Shown here: positions 24,303 through 31,786 of the stretch, piece by piece | How positions within the stretch are numbered: position 1 is the first letter of the stretch | How the letters are laid out: each line of letters opens with the position of its first letter | Source of the DNA: UBA5364 sp050259235 | GTDB taxonomy: Bacteria; Bacillota_I; Bacilli_A; RF39; UBA660 | DNA length: 64,000 nt | Assembly: GCA_050259235.1 (NCBI GenBank) | Contig: JBLNAG010000002.1 | Span: 248,001-312,000 of the forward strand | Direction of reading: 5' to 3' | Notes under the pieces: generated by a model | Told to the model about the DNA's origin: nothing | Database searches by the model: none | The model's input: only the letters and a program-made list of their open reading frames with translations | Program-made: the position numbers and the translations under genes

Positions 24303-25193
24303 TTAACTTTTTAATATTCGAATATAATGATTAGCTTCTCTTAATACATGGTCCGCTAAAAGAGGTAATATAATTGATCTAATTTCACAAGAATCTAATC
24401 CTTTTGCTCCTGCTTCTTTAAAATCTCTGTACTTTAGAGTTTCTTGTAAGGTTTTATTTTTTACACCTTCCATAGTTGCATCAGTCATATTTATAGTTTC
24501 TTCTAACAAAGCTCTATATTCTCTAGCAAATTGATCAGAAGTATTTATTAAATCGTGTTCAGTAGGATCAAGTAATCCCCTTATAAATAAAGCGTGTTCC
24601 ATCATAATTTGATCCCAAAATAATTCTTCTTGTTTAATATCATTGAGTTCAATATCTTGACCACTTTCCAGAGCCATTATGTAAGAACGATATAATTTAG
24701 CTTCTCTAGTTATATGATCTATCAATAAAGGATAATTTGCATTAAATAATTTGCATGATAGTATTTCTTTTAATATTCTTTCTTTGAATGCTATTAGTCC
24801 ATTTACTAAATTCAAGGCACGATTATTTACATCTTTTATTTCAGCATCAGTTATTTCTCTTCTGTAATTATTTCCTAATTGTAAACTCTTTTCCATCGAA
24901 GTTATTTCTTTATTTATAGCAACTCCTGCAAGTTCTTCCGTTTTAGTCTCAGTACTTAAAGTATGATCAGTAACAATTTCACCAGAATTCAAGATTTGAG
25001 GGCGAACTACACCTGCACTCATATTTACAACATCAAAAAGAAGCTTTTCAAATTCATTTTTATACCACTCTGCTTCTTCCACAAAGTTTTTATCTTTTGT
25101 TGGAAAACCAGCTTCTAAAAAAAGGGAATGTTCTTTCATTATTCTTGCAAAAAATAAATGTAATTCAAGTGATAAAGTAATATGTCTAGACAT
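24303..25193 (-). CDS. DUF2935 protein (two ferritin-like helical halves)
   Basis: A 296-residue cytoplasmic protein, started at ATG 25191-25193 behind AAAGGAAG. The two halves repeat: ELHLFFARIMKEHSLFLEAG near residue 9 and ELFWDQIMMEHALFIRGLLD near 190. Each half ends in a His-containing helix (LLIDHITREAKLY, LLADHVLREANHY). The Glu/His pairs are placed as in di-metal four-helix bundles. DUF2935 is found mainly in spore-forming Firmicutes and its role is unknown. Monocistronic with its own terminator. Confidence 0.88.
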   Translation of the reverse strand: MSRHITLSLELHLFFARIMKEHSLFLEAGFPTKDKNFVEEAEWYKNEFEKLLFDVVNMSAGVVRPQILNSGEIVTDHTLSTETKTEELAGVAINKEITSMEKSLQLGNNYRREITDAEIKDVNNRALNLVNGLIAFKERILKEILSCKLFNANYPLLIDHITREAKLYRSYIMALESGQDIELNDIKQEELFWDQIMMEHALFIRGLLDPTEHDLINTSDQFAREYRALLEETINMTDATMEGVKNKTLQETLKYRDFKEAGAKGLDSCEIRSIILPLLADHVLREANHYIRILKS

Positions 25194-25286
25194 ATATTCT
25201 CTTCCTTTCTGTTTAATCATAATATTATATGACAATAGTCTAATTTGTTACCTTAAACAAAAATATCAATTTTTTCCATTTTAGTA

Positions 25287-25315
25287 TTGCTTTTTTTAAA
25301 TAAAAGGATTAGAAT
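25287..25315 (+). promoter_or_regulatory. Sigma-A-like promoter
   Basis: TTGCTT (25287-25292), 17 bases, TAGAAT (25310-25315). The predicted start near 25322 leaves a 15-base leader to ATG 25337 and rules out an earlier start at 25319. Confidence 0.6.
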
Positions 25316-25336
25316 AGGGTGTCCAAGGTGATAATT

Positions 25337-25912
25337 ATGGACACTTTACAAACTTATAAACTAATAAAAGAACAAGCAAAACCATTTATGAATAATAGAC
25401 ATTTATATGTTGCAAGTATTGTTAAGGAATTATTTAACCCATTAGAGCATAGAAATATATGTGAAATAGGGGCCGGTAAATTGGAATTAGCTACTATTCT
25501 ATCCAAATCGTGTAAAGAAATAGATGCTTTCGAAATACAATCACCGCGCAACTCTATAAGTGGAATTTCTAATTTACATATCTATGGTGGTTTTGATCGT
25601 TACGTTGATATATCAAAATATCATCTCCTAGTCTCAGTATGCCCTTATTACAGTGCTTACGATATATTTGATGATTTTGATTATGAAAAAGAAAGTCAAA
25701 ATTTAGTTACGGATATTTTAGATATAAGTATTGGAAATAACATAGACTCCTTTGTTATAGTCTCAGACACATATGAATCAGATGACTTTATTGAAAAAAT
25801 TAAGAGTCAAAATAGGTATCGAAAATTAATACAAGATGAAATTATTTTACGTTATGAAAAATATGGTGAAATGAGAACTTCTAGTAATAAAGTTCTAATA
25901 TATAAAAAGTAA
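25337..25912 (+). CDS. Class I methyltransferase-like protein
   Basis: A 191-residue protein starting behind AAGGTGATAATT. Residues 38-58 read NICEIGAGKLELATILSKSC, a motif I glycine loop of SAM-dependent methyltransferases, with the acidic end of strand 2 in DAFEIQ. No DPPY/NPPY motif is present, so a substrate cannot be named. The second half (SVCPYYSAYDIFDDFDYEKE...) is not typical, and it could be a degenerate member. Single gene between a promoter and a bidirectional terminator. Confidence 0.55.
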   Translation: MDTLQTYKLIKEQAKPFMNNRHLYVASIVKELFNPLEHRNICEIGAGKLELATILSKSCKEIDAFEIQSPRNSISGISNLHIYGGFDRYVDISKYHLLVSVCPYYSAYDIFDDFDYEKESQNLVTDILDISIGNNIDSFVIVSDTYESDDFIEKIKSQNRYRKLIQDEIILRYEKYGEMRTSSNKVLIYKK

Positions 25913-25916
25913 ATAT

Positions 25917-25948
25917 AAAAACTTGGTAAATATAACCAAGTTTTTTTT
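25917..25948. terminator. Bidirectional terminator
   Basis: AAAACTTGG / CCAAGTTTT around a nine-base loop with T-runs on both sides; shared by the methyltransferase-like gene and the small gene at 25947. Confidence 0.85.
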
Positions 25949-26135
25949 AACTAAATAAAAAGTATACTAATTCACCAACTCGTTGACCTGCAGTAAATAC
26001 TAATGCTACAGCGACAACAGCTACAACTCTAAATACTGCCATATTTGTAGGTGCAAAGTTTTTATCTTTTACCTTACTTTTAGGAGTTGATAATTTCTTT
26101 GGAGTTGAACCCTTTTTTGTTTTTTTCTTTTCCAC
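25947..26135 (-). CDS. Basic small membrane protein (62 residues)
   Basis: Starts at GTG 26133-26135, seven bases behind GGGG. The first 30 residues are Lys/Thr/Ser/Pro-rich (EKKKTKKGSTPKKLSTPKSK), followed by one hydrophobic helix (AVFRVVAVVAVALVFTAG) and a short tail. Topology is predicted N-in. Not recognised; the basic head could touch DNA or the inner membrane surface. It stands among tiny genes linked to spores. Confidence 0.6.
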   Translation of the reverse strand: MEKKKTKKGSTPKKLSTPKSKVKDKNFAPTNMAVFRVVAVVAVALVFTAGQRVGELVYFLFS

Positions 26136-26296
26136 AATTCTACCCCTTCCTATCTTAAATTATATAAAATCACGATAAGAAAATCAATCCATTATTAATA
26201 TTATTTTTATATAATTGTAAAGTAAATATCTTTAGTAAATCAATTCCATCTTCAAATAACACAAAATTATATTACTATAACTATATTTTACATCAC

Positions 26297-26324
26297 AAAA
26301 AAAGTTAGATGTTTTACCATCTAA
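26297..26324 (-). terminator. Terminator of the micro-gene 26314-26421
   Basis: TTAGATG, loop GTAAAA, CATCTAA then seven T on the minus strand; overlaps the stop codon. Confidence 0.8.
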
Positions 26325-26421
26325 ACCTTCTATATGTAGCGTATGGACGGTAGTGATAAACCCATGGGGCTACCGCTAGACCTGTAATTCCACCTAAAAA
26401 GAAAGGTGACCAAAAAAACAT
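26314..26421 (-). CDS. 35-residue micro-protein, paralogue of 3700-3816
   Basis: ATG 26419-26421 is behind GGGGGGAATTT. The product begins MFFWSPFFLGGITGLAVAPW and ends in an aromatic/Arg tail, RRFRW. It aligns throughout with the 38-residue product at 3700-3816, including the shared core GGITG(V/L)AVAPW and the final Trp. Upstream, CATAAATTA with an AC dinucleotide 16 bases before it resembles a sigma-K promoter. Possibly a new family of mother-cell-expressed micro-proteins; function unknown. Confidence 0.75.
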   Translation of the reverse strand: MFFWSPFFLGGITGLAVAPWVYHYRPYATYRRFRW

Positions 26422-26582
26422 AAATTCCCCCCGTAATCATAATTTATGAATAAAAAAGTAATTAGTAAGTGTTAATTGATTAATAAGTAATCAATTAATT
26501 TTATCAAACTGTGGTAATATACAGTTATTATTAATTAATTTGAATATCCTATTATAGATACATATAAAAGGAGGGGGTACCT

Positions 26583-26744
26583 ATGTTTCCTATGGGAGGC
26601 TATGGCTACGGTTATGGGTGTTATCCTTGCAACCCGTGTGGTGGATATGCAGGTAGTGGAATTGGCATTATTTGGATAATAATAGTGCTTGCTGTTTTAT
26701 TCTTTATCTTTTTTGGTTGCCCAAGACCACGACCAATTTGTTAA
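26583..26744 (+). CDS. Gly/Tyr/Cys-rich 53-residue membrane micro-protein (YjcZ-like)
   Basis: ATG 26583 follows AAAGGAGGGGGTACCT. The head MFPMGGYGYGYGCYPCNPCG is Gly/Tyr/Cys-rich. One hydrophobic helix follows (GIGIIWIIIVLAVLFFIFFG) and then a short CPRPRPIC tail. Composition and plan resemble YjcZ/YczG-type sporulation proteins, with extra Cys that could bind metal or cross-link. Terminator at 26776-26806. Confidence 0.75.
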   Translation: MFPMGGYGYGYGCYPCNPCGGYAGSGIGIIWIIIVLAVLFFIFFGCPRPRPIC

Positions 26745-26775
26745 TAAACATTAACAAATGTATTAATAAATAGTA

Positions 26776-26806
26776 AAATACTGATTAAATCAATCGGTAT
26801 TTTTTC
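26776..26806 (+). terminator. Rho-independent terminator
   Basis: AAATACTGATT / AATCGGTATTT with one G-T pair, followed by T. Confidence 0.8.
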
Positions 26807-27121
26807 ATTTTAATTTCTTTATTTTAATACCTAATTCAATACCCGTTTAAATTTTTTCTTCTGTCATAGGTAATCTAGATTTATAATTTATTAAGATTGA
26901 TTTATCTCATTCACTTTCATTAGAATAATAAGTGTTAGTAGAAAATTCTTTTCTTATTAAATTAAGTTTTATTTTTGACAATCGTTACATTAATAAATAC
27001 TGCTTATCTATAAATATAATTTTAAGTATTCATATATACTAAAAAGTGCAATATATCATATCGCACTTTTATTTTAATATTCAACCTATTAAAATCATAT
27101 TTATAATGTAGTAATTTTACC
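26807..27121. other. Gap without a supported gene; holds a bidirectional terminator
   Basis: AAAAGTGC / GCACTTTT hairpin at 27041-27074 can serve the minus-strand gene at 27122. Minus-strand codons around 26840-26950 read like a gene interrupted by stops (SILINYKSRLPMTEE), possibly a decayed gene, but I cannot name it. Confidence 0.5.
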
Positions 27122-27451
27122 TTATATTTCAATTTCACCCATATCAGCTATTTCTCCAGCTGCTGCAGCTGTTTCTAATTCTATTTTAGCATCTAATGTA
27201 GCTTCTAGTTTAAATTCCAACAACATTTGCATTTTGATTGCTGTTTGAATAATTTTTGCAACACTCTTTTGAAATTCAACAACTTCATCAGGTGTCATTT
27301 GACCAATTACCATTAAACCTGCAGTAGCTTGGATTTTTTCACCTTCTGCATTTAAAAGGTGCGCAATTCCAGCTTCTTCTAATGCTATTGATTCAAGTAA
27401 ATCAGTAAAAGCCCCAGGTTGAGTACGTGGTGGTATAATTGGCATTCCCAT
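27122..27451 (-). CDS. Short helical spore-former protein (SIALEEAGIAHLLNAEGEKIQ family), copy 1
   Basis: A 109-residue protein starting behind GAAGGGGGTGAATATTT. Residues 18-42 carry the family core LLESIALEEAGIAHLLNAEG followed by EKIQ; a second helix contains FQKSVAKIIQTAIKMQMLLE. The tail is Ala/Glu-rich. I know this type as a recurrent hypothetical protein of spore-forming Firmicutes, often beside surface or exosporium-like proteins; its function is unknown. Two paralogues lie at 29315-29701 and 29877-30263. It is the last gene of an operon with the DUF11-repeat protein. Confidence 0.75.
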   Translation of the reverse strand: MGMPIIPPRTQPGAFTDLLESIALEEAGIAHLLNAEGEKIQATAGLMVIGQMTPDEVVEFQKSVAKIIQTAIKMQMLLEFKLEATLDAKIELETAAAAGEIADMGEIEI

Positions 27452-27488
27452 AAATATTCACCCCCTTCTTTTTATTATTTAATATTAT

Positions 27489-29318
27489 TTATGGAATGAT
27501 AAATTCATATGAATCGCCAGGTAGCAATTCAGGAATAGTTCCGATGGAACCAAATACGTCATCTGTTACTATAATATTTGTAAGAGGTGTTTCACCAATG
27601 TTAGTAATAACGTATTTAAATTGTGGTGTGACACCTTGATTAAGTTTTGGCCCTGGTGGAGTATTAGCATCTATCCATGTTACTCCATTATCTACTGAAA
27701 CATATTTTTGTATAGAAATTTCTGGATTAACAGAACCAAAGTAATATGCTGGGTCTGTATCTGTTACAGTGGTACCATTAAATTGTCCAGTTACAGTAGC
27801 GATATTTACTTGTTGTCCAGCTTCCCATGTTCCAACTTGAATAGTTTCAAAGGAAGCACCCGGGTTTAAAGTACCACCAATTGTAATTGGTCCCAACTTA
27901 TTGTCAATTAAAGATACATTAGTCAATATTTCGGTTCCTATATTGGTAACAACATATTTAAATTGTGGTGCAATTGTAGAAGGAATAAATGGTCCTGGTG
28001 GAGTATTAGCATCAAACCATGTTACTCCGTTATCTGGTGATACATATTTAACTACATCAATAGCACCAGATACTCCAACATAATATGCTGGATCTGTATC
28101 TATTAAGGTAATATCATCAAATTCTCCTGTAGCAGTCGCAACATTTACATTTTGACCTAATGCCCATGTTCCAACAATAATCCATTGAAATGAAGAACCT
28201 GATGTTAATGATGGAAGTGTCCCAATAAGACCGTACACATCATCTGTTACTATAATATTTGTTAAAGTTTGATTCCCATTATTTGTTACTGTGAATCTAA
28301 ATTGTGGATTAGTGCCAGATACAATATTTGGTCCCGGTGGAGTATTAGCATCAAACCATGTTACTCCATTATCTGGTGATACTTCTTTTATTACATCAAT
28401 AGAAGGTTCTTCTAAAGTAGCTGGATTTGGTGATACATATACGCCACTTGTTCCAGAAGTCATACTAAATTTTGTTGTAATTGTATACCAACCACCAACA
28501 AAAATTCCATTGCTTAATGGTGCTGTCTCACCATAATATAAACCAGTAGCCGGATCAAATATATCCGGTTTTCCAGTGGTTAACCAATAACCTGTAAAGT
28601 ATCCACCTCCGGAAAAGTCAGAACCACCTATAATTAAACTTCCTAAACCATCACTATATCTTGGTCCTTGTGGATAAGGTGGAAGTGGTGTAGTACCTCC
28701 TCCTGATGAATTAATATCCCCAGCAACATTAATGAAATTAGTAGGTTTTAATCCACCGTGTGGAACAATGGCACCTCCACTTTGTGGTTTGACTTGGCCT
28801 TGGAATCCTGGAGTAGCTGGATCTGTATCCCATCTTAAAATATATACATCGCCAGGGTCACCAGTAATATTGATTTTGTTACTAAAGTTTAATCCTGAAG
28901 TAATATTAATAACAAAGACTTCGTTTATTCCATTTTGAGTATTTAAACCATCTAAGGAAGCTGAGGAAACACTTTCAAATCCAGGAGTAGCAGGTAATGC
29001 TATTATTTGTTGTAAAGCACTAACTAAATCATTTTCAAGGTTAATTAACCTTACATTTTCATTAGTTACTCCAGATGATTGTGTAGGATTTTGATTAATT
29101 ATGTTTTGCCATGCTCCAAGTGTATTATCATTAGTATATATTGTTCCGGCATAAGGTACACTACCAGAGGTACGTTCACTTGCTTGTATCCCATCAACTG
29201 CTACATTTCCTATATACCCCTTGGTTGCTCCTTGCCAATTAGCATCTATACTACCATTTGTAAAAACGAATAGATAATCAGTCAAATTTCCCATATTTAT
29301 TCCGCCAATAGTACTCAT
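27489..29318 (-). CDS. DUF11-repeat surface protein, third repeat truncated
   Basis: A 609-residue protein starting behind AGGAGGTGAATAAT. Residues 1-300 form an N-terminal domain resembling choice-of-anchor-A proteins (GNLTDYLFVFTNGSIDANW, GYIGNVAVDGI, GTIYTNDNTLGAWQNI). Then come three DUF11-like beta repeats, each opening VSPDNGVTWFDANTPPGP and containing TNIGxxxLTN(I/V). Repeats 1 and 2 end in NVATATGEFDDITLIDTDPAYY; repeat 3 stops early at GDSYEFIIP. No signal peptide is seen, so mother-cell deposition on the spore surface is plausible. It overlaps the upstream family copy by four bases. Confidence 0.75.
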   Translation of the reverse strand: MSTIGGINMGNLTDYLFVFTNGSIDANWQGATKGYIGNVAVDGIQASERTSGSVPYAGTIYTNDNTLGAWQNIINQNPTQSSGVTNENVRLINLENDLVSALQQIIALPATPGFESVSSASLDGLNTQNGINEVFVINITSGLNFSNKINITGDPGDVYILRWDTDPATPGFQGQVKPQSGGAIVPHGGLKPTNFINVAGDINSSGGGTTPLPPYPQGPRYSDGLGSLIIGGSDFSGGGYFTGYWLTTGKPDIFDPATGLYYGETAPLSNGIFVGGWYTITTKFSMTSGTSGVYVSPNPATLEEPSIDVIKEVSPDNGVTWFDANTPPGPNIVSGTNPQFRFTVTNNGNQTLTNIIVTDDVYGLIGTLPSLTSGSSFQWIIVGTWALGQNVNVATATGEFDDITLIDTDPAYYVGVSGAIDVVKYVSPDNGVTWFDANTPPGPFIPSTIAPQFKYVVTNIGTEILTNVSLIDNKLGPITIGGTLNPGASFETIQVGTWEAGQQVNIATVTGQFNGTTVTDTDPAYYFGSVNPEISIQKYVSVDNGVTWIDANTPPGPKLNQGVTPQFKYVITNIGETPLTNIIVTDDVFGSIGTIPELLPGDSYEFIIP

Positions 29319-29701
29319 ATATTATTCACCTCCTCTGTATAGTAGTAAGCTGGGTCACTGTCAATTAATGTGATTCCATCAAACTCAGCTGTTACTGTTC
29401 CAATATTTCGATGAATAATAATTTTAGTTTTAGTAATAACCTCAATTATTTTTTCTAATTTAAATTGTAAAAGCATTTGCATTTTTATGGTTAATTGAAT
29501 TATTTTATTAACACTTTTTTGGAAGGTTGTTACTTCAGTGGGAGTCATTTGTTGGTTTCCCATTAAAGCAGCAGTAGCTTGAATTTTCTCACCTTCTGCA
29601 TTAAGAATATGAGCAATTCCTGCTTCTTCTAAAGCTATTGATTCAATAATATCGTTATAAGATTGATCTTGTGATTTTATAGGTATAATTGGTAATCCTA
29701 T
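29315..29701 (-). CDS. Short helical spore-former protein, copy 2, with ATA start and a DUF11-repeat tail
   Basis: The frame homologous to copy 1 begins at ATA 29699-29701, eight bases behind AAAGGAGG. At that position copy 1 has ATG, and the next residues match (GLPIIP against GMPIIP). An internal ATG at 29561-29563 would remove the family core. Residues 17-43 hold SIALEEAGIAHILNAEGEKI. The last 30 residues are foreign to the family: NIGTVTAEFDGITLIDSDPA plus YYY matches the end of a DUF11 repeat, exactly the part missing from repeat 3 of the neighbour. The gene is either expressed from a rare ATA start or inactive. Confidence 0.65.
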   Translation of the reverse strand: MGLPIIPIKSQDQSYNDIIESIALEEAGIAHILNAEGEKIQATAALMGNQQMTPTEVTTFQKSVNKIIQLTIKMQMLLQFKLEKIIEVITKTKIIIHRNIGTVTAEFDGITLIDSDPAYYYTEEVNNI

Positions 29702-29876
29702 AAAAATTACCTCCTTTCTACCATATAATATGTAGAATTAAAAACAGTCGAAATAGCATTTGCTCATACTTAAATTAATAATTTTTTAAAATTATTTTTT
29801 GTTATACAAACGTATACTTTTTATTTTAACAATAATGACAATAACACATATAATGATTGAAGAAGGAGGAATAAAT

Positions 29877-30263
29877 ATGAGTATGCCTGAAATTCCAGAA
29901 AATAAACACCGTCCCAATTTAAAATGTACAGTTATAGATTTATTAGAATCAATTGCTTTAGAAGAAATTTCTCTATCTCATTTGTTAAATGCTGAAGCTG
30001 AAAAAATACAAGCTTTTGTCGGTAAAGGTCTAGATTTTCCACTATGTTCAAATTATAAAGGAGTTGTTGCTTTTAGCAAGTTATCAGTTGATTTCTTGGA
30101 AAAAATTATTATGAAGCAATGGTTGTTAACAACTAAACTAAACAAGGTAATAGAAATAGGTTATTCATGTTTTAATGATGATAACTGTCATGATACTGAA
30201 CCAGGTAAATGTGGCGACTGTACAAGACCATTAAAAAAATTTTGTGAGAAAAAATATGATTAA
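29877..30263 (+). CDS. Short helical spore-former protein, copy 3, with Cys-rich tail
   Basis: Starts at ATG 29877 behind GAAGGAGG; an earlier in-frame ATG at 29799 lacks a site. The 128-residue product has the family core DLLESIALEEISLSHLLNAE followed by AEKIQAF. Its C-terminal 30 residues are Cys-rich (CFNDDNCHDTEPGKCGDCTR), suggesting a disulfide or metal knot as in coat proteins. It is divergent from the operon holding copies 1 and 2. Upstream CATATAATG with AC 16 bases before is a possible late-sporulation promoter. Confidence 0.72.
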   Translation: MSMPEIPENKHRPNLKCTVIDLLESIALEEISLSHLLNAEAEKIQAFVGKGLDFPLCSNYKGVVAFSKLSVDFLEKIIMKQWLLTTKLNKVIEIGYSCFNDDNCHDTEPGKCGDCTRPLKKFCEKKYD

Positions 30264-30290
30264 AAAGCTACATTACTGTAGACTTTTTTT
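30263..30290 (+). terminator. Rho-independent terminator
   Basis: AAAAGCTACA, loop TTAC, TGTAGACTTTT with a one-base bulge, then T. Confidence 0.78.
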
Positions 30291-30369
30291 ATGTAAACAA
30301 AACTATTTAATTATAAAAAAATCAACTAGTATTTAACTAATTGACTTTATAAACTAATGTATTAATTTT

Positions 30370-31692
30370 CTATTTAAAAAACAATGAGTATAACATAAAT
30401 AATACTGACAATGCAATAAATGAAAAGGTAATCCAAGCAATAACTTTATTAATTTTTTTAGTTTTATATTTACCTACTATTCTTTCATCATCTGATAATT
30501 TAATAATTAAAAATATCAACGGTACAGATGCTATCCCATTAATGATAGCTGCATAATATAAAGCTTGCATAATGTTAATATGAACAGCATTTATAACAAC
30601 ACCAATTGCTGTTGCTAAAGCAATTGTTCCATAGAATACTTTTGCTTTATTAAATGGTTTTGATAAACCTTCTTTAGTACCAAATGTTTCTGCCACAGCA
30701 TATCCTAAAGAACCTGCCAAAACTGGTATTGATTGCCATCCAATCCCAATAATTCCAATAGCAAATAAAATATAAGCAAAATTCCCAGCTAATGGTTTTA
30801 AAGCTAACGCAGCTTGTTCTGCTGTTTCAATATTAGTAATACCTGATGCATGCAATGTAGCAGCTGTTGTTAGAAGAATAAAGAAAGTAATAACATTGGA
30901 AAATAACATTCCTACTTTCGTATCAAAACGCATTTTATCAATATCTCTTTTTCCAATATGAGGTTTATAACCAAAATCTTTTACTTTTTCTTCCATTATT
31001 TGTTCTTCTATTTCTTCAGCTGGTTGCCAAAAAAATAAATATGGAGAAATGGTTGTTCCTAAAAAACCAATCATAGTCATAATAAATGCTAAATCAAAAT
31101 TAATATGGGGAATAAAAGTACTAACAGCTACACTACTCCAATCTTGTTTAACTATGAGAGCTGTTAATATATAAACACATAATGATAATCCTAACCATTT
31201 TAAATATTTAGAATAAGTTTTATAAGGTATAAATACTTCCATAACAATAATAAAAGCTGACACTATTGCTAACCAATAGTAAACATTAAATCCAAATAAC
31301 ATTTTAATACAAGCAGCAACAATCCCTAGGTCAGCACCTATATTAATAACATTAGCAATTGCTAATAATGAAACAGCAAAATATAATACTTTCTTAGAAT
31401 AGTATTTTTTAATTACTCCAGCTAATCCTTTACCAGAAACTAATCCAATACGACCACACATTTCTTGAATAACAATCATAGCTGGTAATAAAAACATTGT
31501 TAGCCAATTCATACCATATCCATATTGTGCTCCAGCTATTGAATATGTTGCCACTCCAGATGGATCATCATCAGCAGCCCCTGTTACAAATCCAGGTCCA
31601 AACCCTTTAAACTTTTTCCTCAGTTTGTTAAAAAATCTCTTCTTCTTTACTTCCTCAATTTTTACTTCCTCATTTTTTACTTCCTCAATCAT
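30370..31692 (-). CDS. NRAMP-family divalent metal transporter with altered metal-site motifs
   Basis: A 440-residue membrane protein with about eleven helices and a 25-residue charged head. It belongs to the SLC11/NRAMP fold but lacks the two hallmark motifs. The first helix has GAADDDPSGVATYS (residues 38-51) where MntH has DPGN, and the sixth has GTTISPYLFFWQPAEE where MntH has MPH. These changes are known from the NRAMP-related magnesium transporter branch, so Mg2+ (perhaps Mn2+) uptake is my inference rather than the iron/manganese uptake of MntH. Starts behind AAGGAGAAAAGT; single gene. Confidence 0.82.
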   Translation of the reverse strand: MIEEVKNEEVKIEEVKKKRFFNKLRKKFKGFGPGFVTGAADDDPSGVATYSIAGAQYGYGMNWLTMFLLPAMIVIQEMCGRIGLVSGKGLAGVIKKYYSKKVLYFAVSLLAIANVINIGADLGIVAACIKMLFGFNVYYWLAIVSAFIIVMEVFIPYKTYSKYLKWLGLSLCVYILTALIVKQDWSSVAVSTFIPHINFDLAFIMTMIGFLGTTISPYLFFWQPAEEIEEQIMEEKVKDFGYKPHIGKRDIDKMRFDTKVGMLFSNVITFFILLTTAATLHASGITNIETAEQAALALKPLAGNFAYILFAIGIIGIGWQSIPVLAGSLGYAVAETFGTKEGLSKPFNKAKVFYGTIALATAIGVVINAVHINIMQALYYAAIINGIASVPLIFLIIKLSDDERIVGKYKTKKINKVIAWITFSFIALSVLFMLYSLFFK

Positions 31693-31724
31693 ACTTTTCT
31701 CCTTACCCTATAAAATCATTATAT

Positions 31725-31757
31725 CAAAAAAAATTGATACTTTGATACCAATTTTTA
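31725..31757 (-). terminator. Terminator of the 31787-33112 gene
   Basis: AAAATTGGTAT / GTATCAATTTT (two wobble pairs) followed by eight T on the minus strand. Confidence 0.75.
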
Positions 31758-31786
31758 TATTTGTTTACACCTAATTACCATAATTA

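Noticed and set aside
26830..26960. Minus-strand codons resembling a decayed gene (SILINYKSRLPMTEE, GIELGIKIKK)
   Set aside because: Interrupted by stops and too short to assign; AT-rich DNA gives such stretches by chance. Mentioned only in the gap entry.
27901..29273. Several plus-strand frames opposite the DUF11-repeat gene
   Set aside because: They repeat with the DUF11 units and mirror its codon pattern, as expected of shadows.
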